64,000 bases of DNA, taken from contig CAVNZM010000003.1 in NCBI GenBank assembly GCA_963693365.1, positions 4,960,001-5,024,000 on the forward strand, given 5' to 3'. Under the pieces are notes generated by a model. The model did no database searches. It saw only the letters and a list, made by a program, of their open reading frames with translations, and was not told where the DNA came from. Numbering within the stretch: position 1 is the first letter of the stretch; every line of letters starts with the position of its first letter. A program made the translations under genes and the position numbers. This document shows, piece after piece, positions 43,211-57,953 of this stretch. The DNA comes from Amoebidium appalachense. Its lineage: Eukaryota > Ichthyosporea.

Positions 43211-45492
43211 CCCTCTCTCTCACTCTCTCTCTCTCTCTCTTTCTTCCCCTCCCTCCCTCCCTGCTTCCCCATCTCTCTCGCTATCTTACCCCCTCTCCCC
43301 GTGTCTGTCCATCTCTGTTCCTCTCGCTCCTTCTTCCGCCCCCCCCCCCCCTCTCCCTCCCCACCCCCCAACCCAACCTCCACGAATCTCCCCTCCCCCC
43401 CCCCCCCCTCCCAACGGCCCCCCCCCCCCCCCCCCCCCTGTCTTCCCCTCTCCCTCCCTCCCTCCCTCCCTCCCTCCCTCCCTCCCTCCCCCCCTTCCCG
43501 TCCTCCTCCCCCTCCCCGTGCCCGTCCGTCTCTTTCTCTCTGTCTCTCTTTTTTTCTCTCTCCCTCTCCCTCTCCCTCTCCCCCCCTGCCCCCCCCTCCC
43601 CCCCCCCCCTCTCTCTCTCTTTCTCTCCCCCCCCCCCCCTTTCTCTCTCTCACCCCCCTTCCCCCCCCCCCCTCCCCCCGCCTACATCCCCTTCTTCTTT
43701 TGTTCTTGCTCCCCTTGCCCCTCTGTTCTCACCACCTCCACCCCCCCACGGTCTTCTTCCATCTCTTCTCTTTGTCACGCTTGCTTGTTCCGCCCACTAT
43801 CATTTTTTTCGGCCCAAGCTACACATACCCCTTTAATCTGTCTCCAGATCTTTGGCTTCCCAATCCCCTCACCGTGTTTTACAACCACTCTTTCCGCCTT
43901 TCTGCCTGGGCTGCACACCGTTTCCATGCACGCATAATCGTGGAGGCAGCCACACTCGACCATCACCCAAACATGCACACACCCACATCCTACATCATGC
44001 TACCGCCTACCACAGTTTATCCCGTGTTGTAAATCATTGTGTGCATGTTGATTTGGAATAATGCTGCTACACAACAAAGTTTCTTTTCTTGCACCCGACT
44101 TGGGTCCCCCCATGAGGATGGGCTGTGCTTATTATGCTTTCTCTTAAAATTGTGGTTTGCACAGTGCATTATTTTTTCTGTCATGAATGTTTACTCCGTA
44201 CTCAATAAGGCTTTCCTTCCCCCCCCCCCCTCCCCCCCCCGCCCCTCCCCCACGTAATGTCCTTAATAAGTGTGTACTCCGTGCTCTCTAGTGCGCATCC
44301 TATCCCCTCCTTCTCCCACCTTCCCGGCCCTCCTTTCCAGCTCCCCCTTTTCCTTCACACCCAATAAACCAGAGCATAATTCACATTGCTATGTTTCTCC
44401 TGACATCTTCTAAAGCGTATGGCACCAACCTCACAAGGGGGGGATGAGGGGAGGGGGTTGGGGGGGAGGGGGGGGAGAGGGGAAGGGGGGAGAGGGGCTT
44501 GAGGTCCAGCAACTTTTTTTGATGTATTCGTCTCTACTGCTGCAGCCCCGACCTACGGGACTTCTCAGTACTTTATTTCTTTTTTATATTTATGTTTTGT
44601 TTTTCCTGGTCGTCTCGTCACCTTGCTGTACACTCAACCCCCCCCCCCCCCCCCCCCCCCTCCCCCCCCCTTCTCGTGCTTCATTCCAGGTGCCGATAGG
44701 CACTGTATCAACATAACACATGTACACACACACACATACACACATGTGCACATACACACACGCATGTAACACACACACACACACACACACTTGCCTCCCC
44801 GACCCCCTCCGCATCCCCCCCCCCCCCCCCTCCCCCCCCCCCCCCACACACACATACGCACACACACATGTACACAATACACACACGCCCGACCCCCCTC
44901 CCCCCCCCCCCCCCCCCCCCCCCCTTCCCCTCGCCCCCCACACACACACCCGACCCAACACCTTTCCGCAGGCAGGCACATACACACACACACACCTAAT
45001 CCCTCCTCCCCCCCCCCCCCCCCCCCCCCCGACCCCACCCCACCCCACCCACCCACCTACTCTCCTTCCTACCTCCCCCCCTCCTACCTCCCCCCCCCCC
45101 CCCCCCCCCCAAACACACACACACACACACTCCCCCCCCCCAACACCCACAAACCCACTCCCCCCCCTCCCCCCCCCCCTAAACCCACCCACCTTCCCCC
45201 TCCCCCCCCTGCCCACCCACTCTCCTCCCCTTCCCCCCACTACACCCCCCCCCCCCCCCTCGCCCCCACCCACACACGCACCCACTCCCCCCTCCCCCCT
45301 CCCCCCCCAACCCACCCACACACTAATCCCCCCCTAACCCCCGCCCCCACCCACCCCACCCACCCACCCCCCTCCCCCCCCCCCCCCCCCCCCCCCCCCC
45401 CGCCCCACTCTTCTCACCTCCCCCCTCCCCCCCCACTCCCTCCAAACCCACCCACTCCCCCCGCCCACCCCCCTCCACTCCCTCCAACCCCC

Positions 45493-45538
<46 letters not shown>

Positions 45539-46716
45539 ACCCACACACACACACAGGAAGACATGCCCACCTGTTGCCGCCGCAAGCTCCTCACCACCGT
45601 CAAGTCGGTCATTGATTGGTTGGAAGCAAACAACATCGACTGGGCCCTTCGAGACGGTTCCATCATTGGTGCACTCAGGCATGGGGGGTTGATACCGTGG
45701 GATGATGACGTGGACATTAGTGTCTTTTGTAACGACGAGAAGGATCTGGAAAAGGTCATTTCTTTCTCCCCCCCCTCCCACCACAACACACGAGAGCGTG
45801 CGCGCACGTGCGCGCGTACACACGCACAAGCAGACCAAAAAAATAAAAAAAAGGTTGAAAAAGGGGAGAAGGAGAAAGAAAGAACACTCATAAACGCACA
45901 CAGAGAGAGAGAGAGCGCGCGCGAAAGACAGACAGACAAGTGTACGGGCACACACACACACACACGCACACACCATCTGCCCCCCTCTCCCCCTCCGCCA
46001 AAAACTGGGTGCTGTAGGATGTCTTTCCCCCCTTCCCCCCCCCCTCCCCCCCCCCCCCAACCCATAAAAAAATAAAAAATAATAAAAATAGGCCCCTCTT
46101 ATTTTTCATACTCGGGGATATCTCTTTATCATATCCGCCTTATGTTATCCGTTGTAGTTTTCTTTTTACTTCGTACACTGTACAGCAATCGAATCTCGGC
46201 TCTACCAACACCCACCCACCCACATGCACACATACACACTCACGCACCTACCAATTTACCCATCCCCGCCCACTTCTTATCCTTCCATCATCCCCCCTGT
46301 TCCATTTTTCGATCTTGATCCCCATTTCAATTCCTTTCTTCCATTTTCCCATTGGATCGAATTTAGGTCGCGATTGTGTCTCACGATCGCAAATCTCAGA
46401 TCGAAAATTTGATCCAAACCGAGAGATTAGGTCCGCACTGCGTAGGCAACCCCATGCGAGGCTCAGATCCTACCGTATACTTCTCCTGTCCAAATCGCAA
46501 TCGGGTGGACATGTATCTGTACATGAAGAAGGGAAACTTCCTGGAAAAAATACAATCGAATGCATATAAAAGGTAATGCCCCCCTTGTCCCCTTTCCCCT
46601 CCTCCCCCCTCCCCCCCTCCCCCCCCCCCCCCTCCCCCTGTCCCCGTTTCCCCTTTTCCTGTCTTCCCCCCCCCCCCCCCCCTCCCCCCTGTCCCCGTTT
46701 CCCCTTTTCCTGTCTT

Positions 46717-46751
<35 letters not shown>

Positions 46752-47108
46752 ACACACACCCTCTTCCCCTTCTCCCGTCGACGTTTAGTGGTGGTGCATT
46801 TCTGAATGAAGGGCAAATCTCTAGAGTAAATGAAGCGTATGCATGCAAAAGGTTGTTGCAATCCCTCCCCCTCCCCCCCCCCACCTCCCCCCCCTCCCCC
46901 CCCCCCCCCCCCCCCCCCGCCACCACCACCACACACACACACCCTCTCCTCCTTCCCGCCCTCCCCACCCACCCACCCACCGACCCCCCCCCCACCCTCT
47001 TCTTTCCCCAGCCGCGAGGCATAGTGTGTGTCGAAGTGCCGATACTTTGGATAACCCTTTACCCCTCCAAGGTTGAAGCACATTTGAGTTGAAGAAAGAA
47101 AAGTCGTT

Positions 47109-47144
<36 letters not shown>

Positions 47145-47167
47145 GAGGGAAAAGGGGGTAGGAGGGG

Positions 47168-47202
<35 letters not shown>

Positions 47203-47850
47203 TTGTTTGTGTACAACTCTCATGAATGCACCTGTTCACAGTAGCAGGGTTCCTTGACATTGTAGAAACACATTTTCTGACCTACTCTTAAGGATACCTT
47301 TAATCCTCCCCCCCCTCCCCCCTTCCCACCCACCCAGCCATCCCACCCCTCCCCCTTCCCCCCTCTTCCCCCCCCATCCACGGGCATACACACAGTACAC
47401 AAGCGCTCCCACATCCTTCTCGCAACTAACCCCTTTTTGCCCGCCTGTTTTTTCCCTTGTTTTTTTTGTTTCCTTTTTCATTCCTTTTGTCTGCCTCTTT
47501 TCTTTTTTTCCTTTTCCCTGTTCTTTTCTTTCGTTTTCTTTTTCTTTTCTTTCTTTCCTTTTTCCTTCATTCTCACTCACTCTCTCTCTCTTCCTACTTT
47601 TTTTATTTTCCCTCAGTGCGTATCGAATCCCCAAAGACCTCGTGTTCCCCCTTCTGCCGTGCCTATTTGAGGACATGGCTCTTCGCTGTCCCCACAAACC
47701 TCTCGACTATCTCGTCGCCACGCGCCCTGGTATGAAATTTCACGGTTATCTCATTTTCGGCGCTTATGCCCCTCCTCCTTCTCCTATCTATCTACATCTC
47801 CCCATCGTTGGTGGAAGTTGATGCATATATTTGTCGGGTTGAGCTCAACC

Positions 47851-47886
<36 letters not shown>

Positions 47887-47953
47887 AAAAAACCACCACC
47901 ACCACTGCCACAACCACCGAGTCAATATAATAGTGTGTGTGTGTGTGGCACAC

Positions 47954-48037
<84 letters not shown>

Positions 48038-48422
48038 TGTGTGTGTTAAATCGGAGATTAGCTAACAACCGGGTAACTTTCAATCTATTATAACGTCCCA
48101 TCAGTTACTACCATATATGGTAATAAATATTATGACGTCATTCTAAATCGAAAAACCACCCGGTAATTGGCTTATCTCAGTAGTACGTCGGTGTACATTT
48201 TCTGTATTGAACAATTAGCCGTTAAATGGGGAAGGAACGAACCGAACTCCATTCACCCTTATCATCTTTACGCACACATCTCACAGGAGTATTCAACCTT
48301 ACGCAGGGACCAAAATCACGGACTATCTAGAGCCCTCGTACAAGAACACTGAGGGAGGGAGGCCTGTCAAACGTGATGCCACTCATGACAGGAGACAGAT
48401 AAAAGCCGCGGTCTCGAGGTAA
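42811..48422 (+). CDS. LicD/fukutin-like type II membrane protein, five exons (271 aa)
   Basis: Exons: 42811-42993, 45557-45754, 46367-46572, 47617-47729, 48307-48422; phases 0, 0, 2, 1 all agree and end in TAA. The N-terminus RSQRILLFLLLLSLLLLYRS (7-26) is a signal anchor, placing the catalytic part in the ER/Golgi lumen. The family signature is LRDGSIIGALRHGGLIPWDD (92-111) followed by DVDISV; D110, D111, D112 and D114 form the expected metal/nucleotide site. Later parts fit LicD proteins: VYFSCPNRNRVDMYLY and RIPKDLVFPLLPCLFEDMAL. LicD and fukutin/FKRP members transfer phosphocholine or ribitol phosphate to glycans; the substrate here is unknown. The donor after exon 2 (GTCATT) is weak. 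Intron 1 is 2.56 kb of mostly C, CT and CA repeats, and its acceptor is a CA repeat. Confidence 0.9.
43038..43682. repeat. CT-rich and C-rich intron tract
   Basis: CA then (CT)n and C runs alternating with CCCT blocks, nearly pure pyrimidine on the plus strand for 640 bp, just after the first exon of the LicD-like gene. Confidence 0.93.
44100..44225 (+). repeat. dispersed short repeat, copy D
   Basis: GGGTCCCCCCATGAGGATGG, then CTGTGCTTATTATGC, GTCATGAATGTTTACTCCGT and a C run. Same head and tail order as copies B and C. Intron 1 of the LicD-like gene, sense orientation. Confidence 0.65.
44639..45556 (+). repeat. C-run and CA-repeat tract ending in a 3' splice site
   Basis: Over 900 bp of C homopolymers, CCCA and CA repeats, ending ACCCACACACACACACAG as the acceptor of the exon that carries the LicD signature. 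Confidence 0.93.
46578..47215. repeat. C-rich, T and G homopolymers in LicD-gene intron 3
   Basis: A duplicated block CTGTCCCCGTTTCCCCTTTT (about 46639 and 46689), long C runs, a 31-bp T run (47111-47142) and a 32-bp G run (47170-47201). Confidence 0.9.
47956..48030. repeat. (GT)n microsatellite
   Basis: About 75 bp of GT in the last intron of the LicD-like gene, preceded by a C run at 47852-47884. Confidence 0.95.
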
Positions 48423-48463
48423 CAGCCCCCCCCCCCCCCCCCCCCCCCCTCTCCCTCCCCTTT

Positions 48464-48575
48464 TCCTGAGGGTGGGCTCTGCTTGTGGCGCCTACTCTTT
48501 GTGTGTGCTTTGCAGTCTTTCCTTGTGTTGTCCGTAATGTGTGCTTCGTACTCTGTAACATTTCAGCCAACGGCA
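48464..48575 (+). repeat. dispersed short repeat, copy E
   Basis: CCTGAGGGTGGGCTCTGCTT, GTGTGTGCTTTGC and GTGTGCTTCGTACTCTGTAA, then C runs and (CA)n. It lies 40 bp past the LicD stop codon, so it may be in the 3' UTR. Confidence 0.65.
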
Positions 48576-48649
48576 GCTTGTGATGCCGTTCCGCCTTCCC
48601 CCTCCCCCCTCTCCCCCTCCCCCTCTCTCCCTCCCCCCCCCCCCCCCCG

Positions 48650-48651
<2 letters not shown>

Positions 48652-48722
<71 letters not shown>
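48652..48722. repeat. (CA)n microsatellite
   Basis: About 70 bp of CA directly downstream of dispersed repeat copy E. Confidence 0.95.
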
Positions 48723-48723
<1 letters not shown>

Positions 48724-48916
48724 TCCCATTGGTATTTCCCTACGAGAAGAACAAATAAAAAGAAACCAAAAAAAAAAAAAAAAACCAGCGTCAAGGGTAT
48801 CCTGTTATTTTATAAACCTAATTCCTGATTATCCCGTGGTGATATTCCCAACCAGAGATTTAGAAGTAGTTTTATACGATATTACAACCCTTAATTCATA
48901 TGGGGACACGTAACGC

Positions 48917-48951
<35 letters not shown>

Positions 48952-49046
48952 CTCAATAAGTTACAATTTCTGAATATAACCATTACAAGGTATTTATAAC
49001 ATAATCCGTATGGGCAGATGTAACGCTCCCCCCCCCCCCCCCCCCC

Positions 49047-49080
<34 letters not shown>

Positions 49081-49615
49081 GTCCCCCCCAAATATTACAG
49101 CTCTAGGTAACGTCATTTCGAGATGTTGAATGAATTCAAGTTGGGGAGGTAATACAACTTTTCCTTTTTCTTTTCTTCTTTTCTTTTTTTTTTTCTCCCC
49201 CAGGTTTTGCTTTCTAACACCACAAGTTACAGGTTGCACGAGCTCGGCTATCCATCAATGTATGACCTTCTGGTGGAGGCGGAGGCACGCGGTGACTTTC
49301 GCACATGATAATCAACCAATCATCAGGTGGTGTGCGTTGCCAAATATGGGCATGTGGCGTAGATTTCAAATGACCTTGCCGGCGGCATTTTTTTTCTGCT
49401 GAGGTGTCCTTTTTTGGGTGCATTGTGGTTTTGTATTACTGGCGGAAATTTTGATCAACTCCCCTTCTTCCCCCCCCCCCCCCCCCCCCCCCTTCTTTTT
49501 TTTCCCCTCGTCCTCCTTCTCCCCTCCCCCTCCCCCCTCCCCCCCTTCTTCCTCTCTCTCCTGCCCCTCACACACATAAACACATAGTCGCACGCACACG
49601 CACACACACACACAT

Positions 49616-49682
<67 letters not shown>

Positions 49683-51042
49683 GCCTGCCTGAGAAAAAAG
49701 AAAGAAAAGAAAACCGAAGGAAAGGAAAAGTTAAAAAGTTGAAATGAAACTTTGAACTAGGGGAAACTCTCTCCAACACCACCGTCCGGCAACCAAACAC
49801 CCCTTCACACACGCACGCATACACCACCACTACTACGCATGTCAAGGCTCATGTGTGCGACTTTTCTTGTGATATGATAGAATGTGTTAACCCTGAACCG
49901 TATGACCATTATTATTACTACACAGGTGTGAATTGTCTGAACATTTGCCTACTTTGCTTATTGTACACTCAAATTATTAGGTCCTCTGAATTTATCGCTT
50001 TCTTTCATACTGTTAAACGGTCGCAACCGTAACTCATAGTTTATTTGATACTGAACATTGCATGGCCCGTAGTAGCCTTTTGTGTGCTGTCAATAGATTG
50101 ATTTATTATATCTGCTTTTAGCTGGATTTAAAGTTAAAATCATCTTCTGTAGCAGATTCAAAAGGGTCATGAGGTGTACTGATCCAATGGTATGTATGCA
50201 TATCGAATGTTTATGAATGCAGAACAACTTTAAAACCTAATCATAACCTATTTTTCCCCCCTTAAATAATAATGCACCATAGGGGCTTAATTAATTTGAT
50301 GACCTCTTGTTTGTTTGTAATCCACACCGCCAGTTTTGGGTTGGTGGCGACCCCACAAGGGAAAATCACAAATCAGTATTTGGTATATACCGACCTTAAG
50401 AACTGTGTCCTTTAATGAATTTACTGTAATCAAACTTTGGAGGAATAAAGAATCCAAAAATATTGTACCGTTGACTTCAAAGTGTATAAGTCTATGTGCG
50501 ATACATGCAAATTCCGCTGCGACCGGCTGCCTGATGGATAAATTGCAGCTGGGTTCCGATTCGTACATCCCAATACCTCCCTCCCCCCCCCCCCCCCCCC
50601 CCCTCCCCCCTCCCCCCCCTCCCTCCCTTTCTCTCGCTCTTTCAAGGGGTTTTCTTATAGAAAACTGGGTCGGGTCAAACCAATTTGAAGGGCGGATTTA
50701 TGCAATATGATCAGCGGGCCCCCCCCTTTCCCCTTAAAAAAAAAAAGAGAGAGAGAGAAAGAAAGAAGGAACCTCCCCCCTCCCATCCTCCCCCCCCCCC
50801 CCCCCCCCCTCCCCTCCCCCACTATAAAAAAAAAAAAAAAAAAGGAAAAGAAAGAAAAGAAAAACATACTTGGCTGTGTCGCACCGTTTTCGCTAAGTCG
50901 CTACATAGGCATGCGCACACTGCAAGGCACTACCGGGCTGCAATGGGGACTTGTTGGTTGCATTGAATAGCGCCGGCCTCACTCAGCAGGGAGCCTATAT
51001 TGATGAATTAACTTTGAATTATAAAACAAGAAGCCGGTGTTT
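48723..51042. other. intergenic, no gene recognised
   Basis: C and A runs at 48918-48949 and 49028-49079, where a short unit (GTAACGCTCCCCCCC) is repeated at 48910 and 49020; CA repeats at 49602-49680; C runs at 49470-49492 and 50583-50603; purine-rich/C-rich sequence at 50739-50845. Short open frames have no known motif. Confidence 0.45.
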
Positions 51043-51690
51043 TTAGTTTCTTGTGGTGACAGCACCGAACACGGGTACCCAATAAAAAAAAAAACCGACT
51101 GCATGCTTGAGTAGAATGTTGATGAAAGGGTAAAAAATAGAAAGGGGGTTTATCGGTTTGATTTGGAGTAATACGAACGAACTTATTGGTGCACACCGCC
51201 ACAAACTGGGAAGGTACTTAACGACACCAAGCTGCGAGCATGAATCCCCAGAACTGTTGGACTGTTGGAGCACTGTAATTTGGTGCAATTCGTACCTATG
51301 TTCAGTGTATTTGGTATTTTGGTTCCAGTGACCTGCACAGCAACCATTGACTTGTTTTAATATGTCCATGCTCCGTTTCAAACGGGCATAAATGTCGAAA
51401 AACTCCCGTAAAAATCCCTTTAAAAAAAACCCGTGCAGCAACCTTCGTATTTGCGGTGTAAAACTGTGTGCATCTACCTCATTGAACCCTCAAAAAACAC
51501 CATCTTCGTCAATAATAATGTGGCTATTAAATACATACAATACATGCAGATCTTTATATACATCACTGAGATCAGCACCTTGTGTCACGTTATATTTACA
51601 TTTACATTCTAGCTGTACAACAATTAATTTGTGTGGCCCGTGTGTAATGTGATTGCACACAGTTTCACGAATTCCCTTTAAAAAAACCAA
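51043..51690 (-). pseudogene. unrecognised open frame with one in-frame TGA
   Basis: One frame stays open for about 215 codons apart from a single TGA at 51490-51492. The upstream part includes HITHGPHKLIVVQLECKCKY and DVYKDLHVLYVF; the downstream part includes FDIYARLKRSMDILKQVNGC and SGDSCSQLGVVKYL. Composition is not low-complexity. No family is recognised. It lies just downstream of the lyase gene on the same strand. It could be a decayed gene, an exon with the TGA in an unseen intron, or chance. Confidence 0.3.
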
Positions 51691-51700
51691 AAAAAAAAAC

Positions 51701-52495
51701 CTACGCGCAAACAAGAATGTCATCAAACACTGCGTACTGCGCGCTGCTAGGAGCGTACGAGCGGTCTCCGCCCCCAAAGAAAGTGACGAAATGGAAGGTG
51801 TCAATCTTCAAATCCTCCGTTTTACGGAACATAATCCCGTCCGTGCTCTGCGTCTCCGAGTTTCCAACCCACCCTTCCAACGACCCATCGCTGCTCTTTC
51901 CAATGTTAAGCTTGACACGCTGCGACATGTGCACCCATTCCCCGTCAGAAACGGAGGTCCCCCAATCATAATCGTCACCGTATGCGTTGCTCTGGCCAGG
52001 ATGATAAACATAACTCACCAACCGCCCACCGTCGCGCCACATGAGACGAGATGAAAATCCGTCGTATCCACTTGACCTCTCCATCCCCGTGTTGCAGTGG
52101 CCCCCGCAGACCCCAGGAAGTTTCCCGCCCTTTTTGAAGTCGAAACCCCCCTGAAATTTCACGCGGTAGGAAATGTACACCTCGTCGGTGCTAGGCAGGT
52201 CCGCGGAGAACCACAGCGTGTAATCGGAACCGTATTTTCCGGCCGGATATTCGATTTGGAGGCCGGAGCCGCTGTATCCAGAGACGATTTTCGTCGAGTC
52301 AAACTTGTGGTTTGTTCTGTCCGTGCCGAAATCATTTCTTAGGGCACTTGCTGAGTACTGTGAACCGATGCTGAGGTTGTCAAAATCAACGGAAATGACG
52401 GGACGGGTGCCACCAACACAACCACTGGGTGCTGCGGAGGAGAGAGTGGCGAATGTGAGCCCAACGCCCAAGGTGACAACGGTGGAGGCTACCAT
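51701..52495 (-). CDS. secreted polysaccharide lyase, PL14 type (264 aa, intronless)
   Basis: Beta-elimination lyase of the alginate/glucuronan lyase type, acting on uronate polysaccharides outside the cell. A signal peptide is clear (VASTVVTLGVGLTFATLSSA, cleavage near residue 22). The mature part is a complete jelly-roll of usual size. Family catalytic signatures are present: GGKLPG with K125, FSSRLMW with S148 and R150, and SYVYHPGQ with Y162 and Y164, which correspond to the Lys, Ser-x-Arg and Tyr-x-Tyr groups described for the chlorella-virus PL14 enzyme. C130 and C134 may form a disulfide. The frame is uninterrupted, without introns, in a window where other cellular genes are intron-rich. 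This is compatible with acquisition by transfer or retroposition. Substrate preference cannot be read. Confidence 0.9.
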   Translation of the reverse strand: MVASTVVTLGVGLTFATLSSAAPSGCVGGTRPVISVDFDNLSIGSQYSASALRNDFGTDRTNHKFDSTKIVSGYSGSGLQIEYPAGKYGSDYTLWFSADLPSTDEVYISYRVKFQGGFDFKKGGKLPGVCGGHCNTGMERSSGYDGFSSRLMWRDGGRLVSYVYHPGQSNAYGDDYDWGTSVSDGEWVHMSQRVKLNIGKSSDGSLEGWVGNSETQSTDGIMFRKTEDLKIDTFHFVTFFGGGDRSYAPSSAQYAVFDDILVCA

Positions 52496-53583
52496 TTTCT
52501 ATGCTGCGGGTTTTGTAGCACAGGACTTGGTGGTGGAAAGCTTTAGTCGGTGTAGATACTTGCGTTGTTTTGCAGTAGTAACCTGTGTGCCTCAAAAGTT
52601 GACGTGCGGGTTTGCCTTGCCAACGTTCCACTCCGAGTCGGTGAAAGAAAAAGAAGAAAAAAAATGATAAACCCAAGTCAACTGAGTGAAGTGCCGACTA
52701 CCCAAGTTGTGTTGTGATGGTAAAAAGTGGTTTAAATGCGCCTTTTTGTGCCCGCGTTGCTTGGGCGCAAACAAAGCGCAAACAAGCGTAAAGTTTGTAA
52801 ACGCGCACCATACTGTGCCGCCATAGGATTGTGCCCGGGAAAAAATGCGTGCATGGCCTATCTCAAACCAATGAAAGAGCACGTGTCGCCCGGTTCAACC
52901 AATCGGAAATCCCCGGGCTAGCCCCGCCCGATCCGGATTCCTGGGCCAAGCCTGGGATCCAATCAACGAGCACCGTGAGATTGGAATCCGAAGCGGCTTT
53001 CCTGGACGCCAATCCGAGGAAGCTTTCGCACTTCATGAACCATTGCTGATCTATTTTATTGACCAATCAGTGAAGAATCTTGCCTGGCCGCGTGATTTTC
53101 TAGATCTCTGCCATGATGCTTCAAACGGTTCAAATGTTCAATCTTCGGAGCAGAACAGAAAGTATAGTTGTTACTAGACTCCGCTTCTAGTTTTAAATGC
53201 CTTTGTATTTTAGACACTCTTCCGAAGCCTGTCTTTGATTACTTTATGTCTTTTGAGATAAATCAAATTCACACGGAAACATACTATCGGTTCTGGGTCA
53301 GGCTGCGAACTAAGGGGGTTGAGGGCCAGAAAATTGCCCATGAAAGCCCGAAAATTGTCCCTAACTTTTTGAGGTTAGGTCCATCAGTTTTCCAAAAATT
53401 GGCCCTAACAGAGCCAAATATATAAGAAAATACACCCAAAAACGGTTGTTGGCTCTGTTATGATAGGGCCATCCAGGCTGGTGGAAAGTTACCAAAGTGG
53501 CACCAGCCAAAAATGAATTTCACACCCTGTTCTAGGTTTTGGCCCAGGTAACGTTCAACATTGCCAACATGACCGATATCGAT
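52496..53583. other. upstream region of the lyase gene, no gene recognised
   Basis: Unique sequence free of microsatellites. Presumably contains the lyase promoter. Open frames are short and without motif. Confidence 0.4.
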
Positions 53584-54253
53584 TAGGGCCTTATGAAAAT
53601 ATCCTGTTTTTCGCCCTGAGTATCAACCGGGATATATCACGAAAATATCGCCTTAGCCCCTGAATATCCCCCTATTTTTTCTGAGAGCGCCCTGAGTATC
53701 ATTACAACATATCCCGAAAACGTCCCTGATCATGAATATCAAAAGATATATCAAAAGTATCCCGTCAAGCCCCTGATTATCATACACAAGTATCCCGGCC
53801 AAATTAGCCTTTTGGGCAAACCTATCGTACGTATATCTCTCACCATGGCCAAAGGCAGAGTATACGCCCAAATATACCTTTCTGCTGTGAGTCCCTTTTA
53901 CAGAACTAAAAAGGCAATGTATAACTCTGCTATTACAAAGCTTTTTGAAATAATCTGTGTGTTTGCATTGGTCGTTTGACGTTCACCAAGATCAAATCTC
54001 GCTTGTAAGGTCCCCCACATGCATATGGCCATTTCTTATAGATAACATAAAACAAAAAGGGCCGGATATATCTTGCTCCTTGGCCCTGGAAATATCACAC
54101 TTCGGTGGATACCAAAAGATATATTTTTTGCGCCCCATCCCTGAATATCACGGGATACATCCCAAGCAGGACCTTAATATCACGAGATATTTCAGGTATC
54201 CAGGACACCCCTGAATATCACCGTGATACCCGGGATATTTTCATAAGGCCCTA
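53584..54253. mobile_element. 670-bp hAT-like MITE with 8-bp target-site duplication
   Basis: Ends are TAGGGCCTTATGAAAATATC and its inverted counterpart, with near-perfect matching over about 22 bp. The flanking octamer ATATCGAT is identical on both sides (53576-53583 and 54254-54261). TAGGG-type termini and an 8-bp duplication are hAT hallmarks. The interior has no transposase and carries many short repeats of GATATATC and CCCTGAATATCA type in both orientations. Confidence 0.93.
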
Positions 54254-54261
54254 ATATCGAT

Positions 54262-56741
<2,480 letters not shown>

Positions 56742-56743
<2 letters not shown>

Positions 56744-56953
56744 ACGTTTAACTGGGATTCAACTGACTTGATGTAAATCCCCGCTAAAACCATAGTACTG
56801 TCATACAATTCTGGTACCCAAATTACAGTTTTCAGGGCATCCGGAGGGGTGGGTGACTTGGTTGGGGGGGGGGGGGGGGGGAAGGGGGGGAGGGGGAGGA
56901 GGAGGAGGGGACAACCTACTCTGGGTGGCCCTGGTGTGTCTTCCCCCCCTCCA

Positions 56954-56987
<34 letters not shown>

Positions 56988-57189
56988 TGACCCCACCCAC
57001 CCACCCACCACCACCACTGCCACCAAGGTTTCCAAATCAAACTTTCGCTCTATTAGCGCACATGTATGGCATAATGATTGCCAAAGACACACAATTCCCG
57101 TTACAGTGAGACCTTTGAACAAAGCTTATAGAAGACACAGCGCACAATATCGATAAAAGCAAAAGTGTCGCATAGATAAAGTTATTGGG

Positions 57190-57226
<37 letters not shown>

Positions 57227-57903
57227 GTGTTACTGACTAGAGCGTCTACTAATCCACAACTTAGCTTGGGCCAAGTGAAGCCTCCTCCTGCCCCCCTCCT
57301 CCCCCTCCCCCCCCCCCCCCCTGCCGCTGCTGTGCATCAGAAAGAAAGGGGAGGGGGGGGGGGGGGGGGGGAGGGGGGACGAAGGAAGTATACCAGGGCC
57401 CACGCGTCCAAGAACAGCCCAAAAGCCCTTGGGGAGACAAGCATTCTTGTGTCCGAATGAAAAATAAAGAGTGCATTATATTCATGAGAAAAACAAGGTA
57501 TACATAAATGGTTTCAAGTGTTATTGAAAAGAAAGATACTGCAATCCTCTGCATTATACTATGATCACGGCACGCAGGTTCTTTTGGGGAACCCTCTGGA
57601 GGGGGGGGGGGGGGTCTTTTATTTCTATTTTTAGTTTATTTATCAAATCAATGATTTATTTTATTTTATTTTATTGGGGGGAGGGGGGGGGGGGGGGGGG
57701 GGGAGGAGGTGGGGCAGGATGGAGGGGGGAGCACCCAGCCACCCCCAGCCCCCAGGCTGCTGGGGGAGATCTATGGGGTGGAGAGAGAAAAATGTGGACG
57801 ATTTCGAGACTGGGTATTCTTCGGATTACATCTGCCCCCAGCTGCCCGGCTGGCCGGGGGTATACGTGTCAGTGTTCTTCCCCTTTCCCCCCCTGTCCTC
57901 CCC

Positions 57904-57953
<50 letters not shown>

